Assembly (NCBI RefSeq): GCF_025994435.1
Contig: NZ_BAQK01000053.1
Span: forward strand, 1 to 64,000
Direction: 5' to 3'
Length of the DNA: 64,000 nt
From: Gluconacetobacter johannae
GTDB lineage: Bacteria; Pseudomonadota; Alphaproteobacteria; Acetobacterales; Acetobacteraceae
The translations under genes and the position numbers were made by a program. The notes under the pieces are model-generated. The model was not told the DNA's origin, made no database searches, and was given only the letters and a program-made list of their open reading frames with translations. Shown here piece by piece: positions 17,526 to 25,914 of this stretch; within the stretch, counting starts at the first letter, position 1; each line of letters opens with the position of its first letter.

Positions 17526-18542
17526 ATGACGACATCCCCGCACGCGCCGGGCCCGCCCGACCGGGCGGGACGGGTAACGACCGCTTTGTTCGTCGCGGGC
17601 GGGCTGGCGATCGGGCTGGGTATCCTGGGTTCGATCGGGCAGTTCGGCATCGCCGCCCGGACCGAACGCGCCGTCATCGTCTTCGATACGCCGGTCGCCG
17701 GCCTGGGCCCCGGCGCGCCCGTCACCTTCCGGGGGGTGGCGCTGGGGCGCGTCGAACAGGTCGCGGCCCTGGTTGACCCGGCGCGAAGCAGCGTCGTGGT
17801 GCCGGTGACCATCCGCATCCAGCCCGACCGTATCCGCCTGGCGCCGCACACCCCACGGCGCGTCACCGTGGCCTATCTGGTGGAGCAGGGGCTGGAGGCC
17901 GAATTGCATAGCCAGAGCGTGGTGACCGGACGCATCGGGATCGACCTGGATTTCACCGCGCCCGACCCGTCGCGGCGCCCCCCGCCCCATCATCCCGGCC
18001 TGTCGTCCCTGGTGGAAATCCCGGCCCATCTGTCCGCCTGGCAGGTGCTGCGCCACACGCTGACCACCCTGCCGGTCCACGCCATGGCGGCCGAAGCCCG
18101 GCAGGCCGTCGCCCACGGCCGGCATCTCGCGGCGGACCTGTCCACCACCCTGCCGCCCCTGCGCGACAGGCTGGACGCCCTGCGCGCCGACGCAACCACA
18201 CTGGGAAACACCCTGCATCGCACGGAACGCAGGCTGGGCCGCAAACTGGCGACAACCCGGACGAACCTGGCCCACATGTCCGCCACAGCCCGCCGGCAGG
18301 CCGACGCGCGCGGCGCGGACATCCACGCCCTGGCCGCCTCATCCCGCGCCGCCCTGGCCGAGGCGCGACAGACACGCGACGACCTGTGCACGCTGACGGA
18401 CGCACACTCACCTGCACGCGCGGACCTGGCGGCCGCCCAACGCGACATCGCCGCCGCCGGCCCCGCCCTGCACCGCGCCGTCCGCGCGGTGGAACGGAAT
18501 CCGGCCATGCTGGTCAGTGCGCCAAGGGGCTTTGCCCCTTGA
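17526..18542 (+). CDS. MCE/MlaD-family lipid-transport protein
   Basis: A 338-residue protein with one N-terminal membrane anchor (about residues 18-40). An MCE domain follows (VIVFDTPVAGLGPGAPVTFRGVALGRVEQV, about 48-125), then a long helical periplasmic region. MCE proteins move phospholipids between membranes with an ABC transporter. No MlaE or MlaF partner is nearby, so it is an orphan here. ATG 17526 is used. The last seven residues (APRGFAP) and the stop are encoded by the first hairpin of a dispersed palindromic repeat, so the original C-terminus may have been altered. It lies on the opposite strand inside the split nus/truB operon. Confidence 0.72.
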   Translation: MTTSPHAPGPPDRAGRVTTALFVAGGLAIGLGILGSIGQFGIAARTERAVIVFDTPVAGLGPGAPVTFRGVALGRVEQVAALVDPARSSVVVPVTIRIQPDRIRLAPHTPRRVTVAYLVEQGLEAELHSQSVVTGRIGIDLDFTAPDPSRRPPPHHPGLSSLVEIPAHLSAWQVLRHTLTTLPVHAMAAEARQAVAHGRHLAADLSTTLPPLRDRLDALRADATTLGNTLHRTERRLGRKLATTRTNLAHMSATARRQADARGADIHALAASSRAALAEARQTRDDLCTLTDAHSPARADLAAAQRDIAAAGPALHRAVRAVERNPAMLVSAPRGFAP

Positions 18543-18589
18543 ACCCCCATCAAAGGCTTGCCTTTGAAATCCAGTCCTTAAGCGTAAGG
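18524..18589 (+). repeat. palindromic element, left-half copy
   Basis: Three hairpins in a row: AAGGGGC-TTT-GCCCCTT (18524-18540), TCAAAGGC-TT-GCCTTTGA (18550-18567) and CCTTA-AGCG-TAAGG (18576-18589). The first two match the left half of the full copy at 19543-19653. The first contains the stop codon of the MCE gene. The element separates it from the convergent SDR gene and may also end both transcripts. Confidence 0.75.
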
Positions 18590-18598
18590 CTCATCCTG

Positions 18599-19378
18599 TC
18601 AGCCGGGTGACGCGACGGACCCAGCCAGCAGACCCCCGTCAATATTCACTTCCGTTCCCGTCACGTAGGTTGCTTCGTCAGAGGCGAGAGTGACCGCAAT
18701 CGCAGCCACTTCATCGGGCAGGCCGAACCGCTTGAGTGGCGTGTCGGCAACCAGCGCCCGCATCCTCGCTTCCCGGTCCGGTCCCGTGCCGAGCATCGGT
18801 TCCCAGATCGGCGTCAGTATCGCGGCAGGATGGATCGAATTGCATCGAATCTTCCACCCCTGCTGCGCGCAGTAGAGCGCAACCGTCTTGCTGTGATTGC
18901 GAATGGCCGCCTTGGACGACGCATAGGCCGCGGCGAGCGGAATGCCGACAAGGCCGGAGCGCGACGAAATGTTGATGATCGAGCCGCTGCCTTGCCCCTT
19001 CATCGCACCGATCGCGTAGCGGCAGCCGAGGAACGTCCCGTCGAGATTGACCCGATGAACGTCTCGCCAGTCCGCAAGGCTGGCGTGTTCGGGGTCGTGG
19101 GCGACCATCCCCTGCTCGAATCCCGTCACGCCGGCGTTGTTGACCACCACGTCGGCCATCGGAACACGTTGGGCCAGCCGAAGCCAGTCGGCCTCTTCCC
19201 GCACGTCGAGCTTTTCGAACCGGCACCCGATTTCCGCTGCTGTCGCGGCGCCGGCGGTTTCATCCAGATCGGTGACGAAGACGATGCCGCCTTCATGGTG
19301 GAAGCGGGCGGCAATCGCACGGCCGATGCCGCGCGCAGCGCCGGTAACGACGCATGTCTTTCCATTCAGTCTTTGCAT
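18599..19378 (-). CDS. short-chain dehydrogenase/reductase
   Basis: A 259-residue SDR. The NAD(P)-binding TGAARGIG lies near the N-terminus, NNAGVTG follows the fourth strand, and the catalytic Ser (NISSRSG) and Tyr/Lys (YASSKAA) are present. Asp in FVTDLDE after the second strand favours NAD over NADP. ATG 19378 (MQRLNGKTC) is used; an upstream start would add 14 unlikely residues. Its GC looks lower than that of the surrounding operon, and palindromic repeats lie on both sides. With the MCE gene it interrupts rbfA and truB, which suggests later insertion. Substrate unknown. Confidence 0.87.
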   Translation of the reverse strand: MQRLNGKTCVVTGAARGIGRAIAARFHHEGGIVFVTDLDETAGAATAAEIGCRFEKLDVREEADWLRLAQRVPMADVVVNNAGVTGFEQGMVAHDPEHASLADWRDVHRVNLDGTFLGCRYAIGAMKGQGSGSIINISSRSGLVGIPLAAAYASSKAAIRNHSKTVALYCAQQGWKIRCNSIHPAAILTPIWEPMLGTGPDREARMRALVADTPLKRFGLPDEVAAIAVTLASDEATYVTGTEVNIDGGLLAGSVASPG

Positions 19379-19542
19379 GATATTCTCGAAATAGAGACCA
19401 GCCGGCGAGTTGCCCCGCATGCGAATGTCTTGCCGCCTTAGCGGTGACGCTGGATCATTTCGAAAACTCCCTGGTCACTTCAACGATAGCCGGTGGGGCC
19501 GGAGCGAGCAACGGTCTCAACCGTCAGCTTTGGTATGACACA

Positions 19543-19653
19543 TCAGGGCTCTGCCCTGAAACCCGCCAAAGGCAGTCGCCTTTGGAAACCAATCTGTTGA
19601 TCCACGATCGGGGTCCAGGGCCTCAGGCCCTGGTGGGTTCGGGCAACGCCCGA
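19543..19653 (+). repeat. full copy of a four-hairpin palindromic element (111 bp)
   Basis: Four stems in order: TCAGGGC/GCCCTGA (19543-19559), CCAAAGGC/GCCTTTGG (19566-19585), CCAGGGCC/GGCCCTGG (19615-19633) and TCGGGC/GCCCGA (19639-19653). The reverse complement of 60703-60812 has the same four stems in the same order and spacing. Between the two copies the first and third stems differ in sequence but stay paired. It lies downstream of rbfA, where it may also act as a transcript end. Confidence 0.85.
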
Positions 19654-19696
19654 CCTTCCCTGACACAGGACACCATCCCATCGCAGGAGGGGTCCG

Positions 19697-20134
19697 TCAG
19701 TCGAGGTCGCGGGCGACGTCCGGCTGCTTCAGCAGCGCGTCGACTTCCATGGCGTAATCCAGCGCGGTGTCCGGCTGGAAATGGATTTCCGGCACCTGGC
19801 GCAGGCGCACGCCCGAGGACAGGCGCGACCGCAGGAACGGCGCCGCGCGTTTCAGCGCCGGCAACAGCGATTCGACGTCGCTGCGGCCCAGCCGGGCGAC
19901 GAACGCGGTGGCATGCTTGAGGTCGGGGGAAATCCGGACCTCGGTCACCGTGATGCGGGCGTCCGACAGGTCGGGGTCGCGAAATTCGGTGCGGGCGAAC
20001 AGGTCCGCCAGCACGCGCCGCACTTCCTCCGCCACGCGAAGCTGACGCTGCGAGGGCCCGGAAGCAGCGTGGCCGGCGAGTTTCCCCGCCGGCCCCGCCG
20101 TAGTCACCTTCCCGCGTGTGGGATTGCGGCTCAT
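19697..20134 (-). CDS. rbfA: 30S ribosome-binding factor A
   Basis: A 145-residue KH-fold protein that binds immature 30S subunits and helps 16S rRNA 5'-end maturation. The central blocks QRQLRVAEEVRRVLADLF and ITVTEVRISPDLKHATAFV are typical, as is PEIHFQPDTALDYAMEVDALL at the end. Its ATG (20132-20134) overlaps the infB stop as ATGA, so the two are translationally coupled. It is the last gene of this half of the operon; the palindromic element follows. Confidence 0.95.
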   Translation of the reverse strand: MSRNPTRGKVTTAGPAGKLAGHAASGPSQRQLRVAEEVRRVLADLFARTEFRDPDLSDARITVTEVRISPDLKHATAFVARLGRSDVESLLPALKRAAPFLRSRLSSGVRLRQVPEIHFQPDTALDYAMEVDALLKQPDVARDLD

Positions 20135-22839
20135 GCAGGGACGAGCTCCATTTCGTAGCACTCGACCATGTCGCCTTCGCGCAGGTCGTTGTAGCCGGCG
20201 AAGGAGAGGCCGCATTCGTAGCCGCGCGCCACTTCCTTCACATCGTCCTTGAAGCGCTTGAGCTGGCTGAGTTCGCCCTGGTGGACCACGACGTTGTCGC
20301 GCAGCAGGCGCACGCCGCAACCGCGCTTGACCACGCCTTCGGTGACGTAGCAACCGGCGACCTTGCCCACCTTGGTGATGTCGAACACCTTGCGGATCTC
20401 GGCATAGCCGAGGAACTTCTCGCGGTGCTTCGGCGCCACCTTGCCCTTGACCAGTTGTTCGACGTCGTCCGCCACCTGATAGATGATCGAGTAGTAGCGG
20501 ATGTCCACGCCCTCGCGCTGGGCGAGTTCGCGGGCCTGGGTCGTGGCGCGGACGTTGAAGGCGATGATGATCGCATCCGACGCCTTGGCCAGCTGCACGT
20601 CGCTTTCGGTGATCTGGCCGACGCCGGCCGTCAGCACGCGGACCTTGACCTCCTCATGCTCCAGCTTCAGCACCGTGGTCTGCAGCGCCTCGGCCGACCC
20701 CTGGACGTCGGCCTTAATCAGGACGGCGACTTCCTTCTGCGCGCCGGCCTGGATGCGGGCGAGCATCTGGTCCAGCGTGCCGCGCGCCGCGGTCTGGCCG
20801 GCGGCCATGCGGTCCTTGATGACGCGCTGGCGGAATTCCGAGATTTCGCGGGCGCGATTCTCGTTTTCCACCACCACGAAGGGTTCGCCGGCGCCGGGGA
20901 CCCCGGTGATGCCCAGCACCTCGACCGGGGTCGAGGGACCAGCTTCCTGGATCTGGCGGTTGCGGTCGTCCAGCATCGCGCGGACGCGGCCCCACTCGGC
21001 CCCCGCCACCACGATGTCGCCGCGCCGCAGCGTGCCCTTCTGGACCAGGATCGTCGCCACCGGGCCGCGTCCACGGTCCAGGCGGCTTTCGATCACCGAG
21101 CCTTCGGCCACGCGGTCGGGATTGACCCGCAGGTCCAGGATTTCCGACTGCAGCAGGATGGCTTCTTCCAGCTTGTCCAGCCCGGTGCGCTTCAGCGCCG
21201 AGACTTCGACATCCTGGGTCTCGCCGCCCATCTCCTCGACCACGATCTCGTGCGACAGCAGTTCCTGGCGCACGCGGTCGGGGTTGGCGCCCGGCTTGTC
21301 GCACTTGTTGATCGCCACGATGATCGGGGCGTTGGCGGCCTTGGCGTGCTTGATGGCCTCGATCGTCTGCGGCATCACGCCGTCATCCGCCGCGACGACC
21401 AGCACGACCACGTCCGTCACCGACGCGCCGCGGGCACGCATGGCGGTGAACGCCTCGTGGCCCGGGGTGTCGATGAAGGTGATCTTCGCCCCGGATTCCA
21501 GCGTGACCTGGTAGGCGCCGATATGCTGCGTGATGCCGCCGGCCTCGGCCGCGGCGATGTCGGTGGTACGCAGCGCATCCAGCAGCGAGGTCTTGCCGTG
21601 GTCGACATGGCCCATGACGGTGACGACCGGCGGACGCGGCCGCAGGTCCTCGGGCAGGTCCTCGATGCCCTCGATGCCGATCTCGACATCGCTGTCGGCG
21701 ACGCGGCGGACACGGTGACCGAATTCCTGCACCACCAGTTCGGCGGTGTCGGCATCCAGCGACTGGGTCACGGTCGCCATCACGCCCATCTTCATCAGGG
21801 CCTTGATGACCTCACCCTGGCGGGCCGCCATACGGTTGGCCAGTTCCTGGACCGTGATGGTTTCCGGCAGCACGACGTCGCGCACCACGCGCACCTGGTC
21901 GGCGCGCAGGCGCTCCAGTTCCGCCTGGCGGCGCTCACGCTCGCGCTGGCGGCGAACCGACGCCAGCGAACGGGTCTTGTCGTCGTCGCCCTCGATCGCC
22001 GCCTGGACGTCGATTCGGCCCGAACGGCGGCTGTCGCCACCCTTCTTGGGCGAGGCCGACGGCTTGCGGGGCGGGACCACGCTACCGCCGGGACGGCGCG
22101 CGGGGCGACGGTCGTCGTCGCCTTCCGCGGCGCGACCGGTACGCAGGCGCAGGGTCTCGCCGGGGGCCGCCGCCGGCGCCGGGGCCGCGGCCGGACGGCT
22201 GGGCGTGACCGGACGGGCCGGCATGATGGCGCGTTCGGCCAGCGGGCGCAGGCGCTCCATCGGCGGGGCCAGGGTGACCGCGCCGGGAATCGGCACCGCC
22301 GACACGACCGGACCGCCCACGGCGGGTTCGGGCTCGGGCTCGGGCCGGCCGGCAGCCTGCGCCGCACGGCGCTCGGCTTCCTGCGCGCGGGCCTCGGCCT
22401 GGGCTTCCTCCTGCGCGCGCGCCTCGTCCTCGGCGGCGCGGCGGGCGTCTTCCTCCCGCCGGCGCGCCTCTTCGGCGGCGGACAGGATCATGATCTTTTC
22501 CTGTTCGCGCCGTTCCTGTTCGCGGCGGACGGCCTCGGCCCGCTGCTCATCGAGGACGCGCTGGCGGGTTGCGAGTTCGGCCGCGGTCAGCGCGCGACCA
22601 CCGCCGCTGCCACCCCGACCGCCGGCCCTGCCGCCGCCGGACGGACCGGAGCCGCTGCCCGCGGGGGCCGGACCGGGGCCGCGCTTCTTGCGCACCTCGA
22701 CCTGAACCACCTTCGAACGACCATGGCTGAAACTCTGTCGCACGGAGCCACCATCGACCGTCCGTCCGACCTCCCTCCGGCCCGCCGGCCGCAGGGACAA
22801 GCGTCCCTTACCCTGATCCTGATCGTTGCCTTCGCTCAT
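20131..22839 (-). CDS. infB: translation initiation factor IF-2
   Basis: A 902-residue GTPase that places initiator tRNA on the 30S subunit. The first 400 or so residues hold a charged Ala/Arg/Glu-rich region (likely a long helix at about 90-160) and proline-rich linkers. The G domain starts near residue 405 with GHVDHGKTSLLD and continues with DTPGHEAF and NKCDKP. Domains II-IV make up the rest. The gene is 12 bp after the ylxR-like gene and overlaps rbfA by ATGA. Confidence 0.97.
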   Translation of the reverse strand: MSEGNDQDQGKGRLSLRPAGRREVGRTVDGGSVRQSFSHGRSKVVQVEVRKKRGPGPAPAGSGSGPSGGGRAGGRGGSGGGRALTAAELATRQRVLDEQRAEAVRREQERREQEKIMILSAAEEARRREEDARRAAEDEARAQEEAQAEARAQEAERRAAQAAGRPEPEPEPAVGGPVVSAVPIPGAVTLAPPMERLRPLAERAIMPARPVTPSRPAAAPAPAAAPGETLRLRTGRAAEGDDDRRPARRPGGSVVPPRKPSASPKKGGDSRRSGRIDVQAAIEGDDDKTRSLASVRRQRERERRQAELERLRADQVRVVRDVVLPETITVQELANRMAARQGEVIKALMKMGVMATVTQSLDADTAELVVQEFGHRVRRVADSDVEIGIEGIEDLPEDLRPRPPVVTVMGHVDHGKTSLLDALRTTDIAAAEAGGITQHIGAYQVTLESGAKITFIDTPGHEAFTAMRARGASVTDVVVLVVAADDGVMPQTIEAIKHAKAANAPIIVAINKCDKPGANPDRVRQELLSHEIVVEEMGGETQDVEVSALKRTGLDKLEEAILLQSEILDLRVNPDRVAEGSVIESRLDRGRGPVATILVQKGTLRRGDIVVAGAEWGRVRAMLDDRNRQIQEAGPSTPVEVLGITGVPGAGEPFVVVENENRAREISEFRQRVIKDRMAAGQTAARGTLDQMLARIQAGAQKEVAVLIKADVQGSAEALQTTVLKLEHEEVKVRVLTAGVGQITESDVQLAKASDAIIIAFNVRATTQARELAQREGVDIRYYSIIYQVADDVEQLVKGKVAPKHREKFLGYAEIRKVFDITKVGKVAGCYVTEGVVKRGCGVRLLRDNVVVHQGELSQLKRFKDDVKEVARGYECGLSFAGYNDLREGDMVECYEMELVPA

Positions 22840-22851
22840 GTACCCGCCTGT

Positions 22852-23526
22852 TCACACCCGTCCGGCGGATCGGTCCGCCGAACCGGGGACCGTCCTGCCG
22901 GACAGCCCCGTAAAACGTTCATTATCGACGCGGAAACGCCGCGCCAGCTCGCCATGCGACATCGCCGCATGCACGACATGGTCGCGGCCGAATGCCGCCC
23001 CCAGACCCGCCGCCGTAGGAATTTCCACAACCGGAAGGTCCCGTGCGCCGGACAACAGCCTCGCCCTTTCGTCCGGGCTGCCGTCCTCGGCCTGGATGAC
23101 CAGACCGGCGCGACCGCCCGCAATCCATTCCCGCACCTTGGCGAAGCCGCAGACAACCTGCCCGGCACGCCGCGCAAGCCCCACTGTGTCCATCATCCGG
23201 CGCAGAAGTCCGCTTTCCAGGATATCGGCCAAATCGGGTGGAACGACAACCTGTCCACGGGCGGCACGTGCAAACGCCCCCCGAGTCCGGGCCGTTTCTA
23301 GCACATCCCGCCGCGCGCTCAACCAGATTCCCCGTCCGGGCAGACGCGCGGAAAGATCAAGCGTCAAAACCCGGTCCGGGGAGACCACGAAACGCACCAT
23401 GGTCTCGGGCGACGCGCGGTCACGGGTGACGATGCAGCGCCGCAGCGGCCCGCGCTCGTCCTCCTCCTCCCGCTCGATCTCCTGGTTCACGTCCAGGTCC
23501 CCGCCCATGCCTGTGTCCCGATCCAT
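22852..23526 (-). CDS. YlxR-domain and L7Ae-like fused RNA-binding protein
   Basis: A 224-residue protein. The N-terminal half (about residues 25-95) is a YlxR/DUF448 domain with GPLRRCIVTRD and the GRGIWLSARRD signature. The C-terminal half (about 105-205) resembles an L7Ae/L30e-like RNA-binding fold (GLARRAGQVVCGFAKV). The fusion is common in alphaproteobacterial nusA-infB operons. YlxR has been linked to tRNA/RNase P biology and gene regulation in other bacteria, so its exact job here is inference. ATG 23526 lies 25 bp after nusA. Confidence 0.87.
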   Translation of the reverse strand: MDRDTGMGGDLDVNQEIEREEEDERGPLRRCIVTRDRASPETMVRFVVSPDRVLTLDLSARLPGRGIWLSARRDVLETARTRGAFARAARGQVVVPPDLADILESGLLRRMMDTVGLARRAGQVVCGFAKVREWIAGGRAGLVIQAEDGSPDERARLLSGARDLPVVEIPTAAGLGAAFGRDHVVHAAMSHGELARRFRVDNERFTGLSGRTVPGSADRSAGRV

Positions 23527-23551
23527 GCCGTCCCGTGCGATCGCGCGCCGA

Positions 23552-25099
23552 TCAGGCGTCGGACGCCTCCTCCTTCGTGGCGGCGGCCGGCGCGGCCTCC
23601 TCGCCCTCGAACCAGTGGGCGCGGGCGGCCATGATGATCTCGTTCGCCGCTTCCTCGTCGATCACGTCGCCGCCCAGCATCTCGACCAGTTCGTCGCCCG
23701 CCAGGTCGGCCAGGTCGTCCAGCGTCTTCACGCCCTTCTCGCCCAGGGTGACCAGCATCTGGTTCGAGAACACACCCAGCACGGCGATGTCGTCCGACAC
23801 GCCCAGGCCCCGGCGCTTTTCGTCCAGCTCGTCCTCGCGCCGGGCCAGGAAGCCCTCGGCGCGGCGGACCAGCTCGCCGGCCACGTCCTCGTCGAATCCT
23901 TCGATCTCGGCCAGTTCGTCGGCGTCGGCGTAGGCCAGTTCCTCGATCGAATGGAATCCTTCGGTCACCAGCAGGCCGGCGATGACGTCATCCACGTCCA
24001 GCGCCTCGACGAACAAATTGCTGCGACGGCGGAATTCTTCCTGCCGGCGCTCGGATTCCTCGGCCTCGGTCAGGATGTCGATGTCCCAGCGGGTCAGCTG
24101 GCTGGCCAGGCGGACGTTCTGCCCGCGCCGACCGATCGCAAGGCTGAGCTGCTCGTCGGGAACCACGACCTCGACCCGCCCGGCTTCCTCGTCCATCACC
24201 ACCTTGGTGACTTCGGCCGGCGCCAGCGCGTTGACCACGAAGGTCGCGGCCTGCGGGCTCCAGGGAATGATGTCGATCTTCTCGCCCTGCAGTTCCTGCA
24301 CCACCGCCTGCACGCGCGATCCGCGCATGCCGACGCAGGCGCCGACCGGGTCGATCGAGGCGTCGCGCGAAATCACCGCCATCTTGGCGCGCGATCCGGG
24401 ATCGCGGGCCACGGCCTTGATCTCGATGATGCCGTCATAGATCTCGGGCACTTCCTGCGCGAACAGCTTGGCCAGGAACGCCGGATGGGTGCGCGACAGG
24501 AAGATCTGCGGGCCGCGCGGCTCGTCGCGCACGTCATAGATATAGGCCCGCACGCGGTCGGAATTGCGGAAGCTTTCGCGCGCGATCAGCTCGTCACGGC
24601 GCAGCAGCGCCTCGGAACTGCCGATCTCGACCATCAGGTTGCCGTACTCGGTCCGCTTGACGGTGCCGTTCACGATCTCGCCCACGCGGTCCTTGAATTC
24701 GTCGTACTGGCGCTTGCGCTCGTATTCGCGCACGCGCTGGACGATCACCTGCTTGGCGGTCTGGGCGGCGATGCGGCCGAAATCGATCGGCGGCAGCGGG
24801 TCGATCAGATGCTCGCCAAGCTGGATCTCGGGCTTGAACTTGCGCGCGATATGGAGCGGGATCTGCGTTTCCTCGTTCTCCACGACCTCGACGGCCTCGG
24901 TCCAGCGGGACAGGCGCACGTCGCCGGTCCGGCGGTCGATGGTCGCGCGAATATCCTTTTCGTGCCCGTACTTGGCGCGGCCGGCCTTCTGGATGGCCTG
25001 CTCCATCGCCTCCAGCACCTCCTCCCGGTCGATCGCCTTCTCGCGCGCGACGGCATCGGCCACCAGCAGCAGTTCAGGACGGGAAACGGACGTATCCAT
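23552..25099 (-). CDS. nusA: transcription termination/antitermination factor NusA
   Basis: A 515-residue RNA polymerase-binding factor for pausing, termination and antitermination. Visible are the N-terminal polymerase-binding domain, S1, and the tandem KH domains (VGMRGSRVQAVVQELQGEKIDII; AIGRRGQNVRLASQLT). Two acidic helix-hairpin-helix repeats form the C-terminus (GFHSIEELAYADADELAEIEGF and GVKTLDDLADLAGDELVEML). ATG 25099 is preceded by GGAGG at the ideal distance; an in-frame TTG 12 bp upstream is inside that ribosome binding site. It lies 18 bp after rimP. Confidence 0.96.
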   Translation of the reverse strand: MDTSVSRPELLLVADAVAREKAIDREEVLEAMEQAIQKAGRAKYGHEKDIRATIDRRTGDVRLSRWTEAVEVVENEETQIPLHIARKFKPEIQLGEHLIDPLPPIDFGRIAAQTAKQVIVQRVREYERKRQYDEFKDRVGEIVNGTVKRTEYGNLMVEIGSSEALLRRDELIARESFRNSDRVRAYIYDVRDEPRGPQIFLSRTHPAFLAKLFAQEVPEIYDGIIEIKAVARDPGSRAKMAVISRDASIDPVGACVGMRGSRVQAVVQELQGEKIDIIPWSPQAATFVVNALAPAEVTKVVMDEEAGRVEVVVPDEQLSLAIGRRGQNVRLASQLTRWDIDILTEAEESERRQEEFRRRSNLFVEALDVDDVIAGLLVTEGFHSIEELAYADADELAEIEGFDEDVAGELVRRAEGFLARREDELDEKRRGLGVSDDIAVLGVFSNQMLVTLGEKGVKTLDDLADLAGDELVEMLGGDVIDEEAANEIIMAARAHWFEGEEAAPAAATKEEASDA

Positions 25100-25117
25100 C
25101 AGAGCCTCCAAGGCGTC

Positions 25118-25726
25118 TCAGTGGGTCTTGTGCACCGGCGCGGGGCCGGGCTTCGGGGTCGATTCCGGGGCTTCGGCTCCGGGGGAGGGCTCGGCCTCCG
25201 CGGCGTCGGACGCACGCATCATATGGGCGCTGGCCGCGATCAGCTCATCCGTCAGGACCAGCCGCGCCTTTCGCAGGTCCGACAGCGGCAGCGCCGCCTC
25301 GGTCCCGTCATCCAGGCGCAGCCGCCCGACGCCGTCCTCGGCGCCCAGCAGGATGCCGGCAAAGCGCTTGCGGCCGTTGATGGGGATATTCACCTCGGCC
25401 TTCGCCAGATGACCGGCAAAGCGGTTCCAGTCCTTCGCCCGCGTCAGGGGGCGGTCGATTCCCGCCGAGGACACTTCCAGCGTCCACATGCCGGGCAGCG
25501 GGTCCTCGACATCCAGGACCGCGCCCACCGCGTGGCTGATCTGCTCGCAATCCTCGATGCGGATCAGCGTGCCGTCGGCGCGGTCGGCCATGATCTGGAC
25601 CGTCGGGCTTTCGCGACCCAGGATCGCGACCCGCACCAGTTCGAATCCCATGTCCGCCAGGACGGGCGCCACGATGGCGGCCAGCTTGGCGTCCAGGCCG
25701 GTCAGGAAGGGCAGATCTTCGTCCAA
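25118..25726 (-). CDS. rimP: ribosome maturation factor RimP
   Basis: A 202-residue 30S maturation factor with the normal two-domain layout (SSAGIDRPLTRAKDWNRFAG joins them) and a Pro/Ala-rich tail. The start is unusual. An in-frame stop lies 18 bases upstream of TTG 25726, and no ATG or GTG occurs before residue 25, so TTG must be used. It follows the U tract of a hairpin by three bases and has no clear Shine-Dalgarno. It is first in the rimP-nusA-ylxR-infB-rbfA operon. Confidence 0.92.
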   Translation of the reverse strand: MDEDLPFLTGLDAKLAAIVAPVLADMGFELVRVAILGRESPTVQIMADRADGTLIRIEDCEQISHAVGAVLDVEDPLPGMWTLEVSSAGIDRPLTRAKDWNRFAGHLAKAEVNIPINGRKRFAGILLGAEDGVGRLRLDDGTEAALPLSDLRKARLVLTDELIAASAHMMRASDAAEAEPSPGAEAPESTPKPGPAPVHKTH

Positions 25727-25729
25727 GAC

Positions 25730-25754
25730 AAAAAAGGCGGCCGGTCAGGCCACC
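25730..25754 (-). terminator. intrinsic-terminator hairpin in the rimP leader (attenuator candidate)
   Basis: On the minus strand GGTGGCC-TGACC-GGCCGCC forms a 7-bp stem with one G-U pair and is followed by six U. It sits between the putative promoter (25788-25816) and the rimP start, three bases before the TTG. Any transcript entering the operon must pass it. The plus strand has no U tract after the stem, so it does not serve the divergent gene. Confidence 0.75.
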
Positions 25755-25787
25755 CCCCAAAAAAGCGGAAGATGAAGGAATGGTGCG

Positions 25788-25816
25788 GATATAGGCCACA
25801 ACGCGCCGCACCGCAA
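25788..25816 (-). promoter_or_regulatory. putative sigma-70 promoter of the nus operon
   Basis: On the minus strand TTGCGG (25811-25816) and TATATC (25788-25793) are 17 bp apart. The predicted start near 25781 would give a leader of about 55 nt, almost filled by the terminator hairpin. Confidence 0.5.
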
Positions 25817-25914
25817 GGTCCCGGTGCGGGGCCGTCGCACAAGGCCGTGTGCGGCACATTACATTACAATAAGATCCCCCTTTCGATACTTGCACGCCGG
25901 CCACCGCCGCCCGC

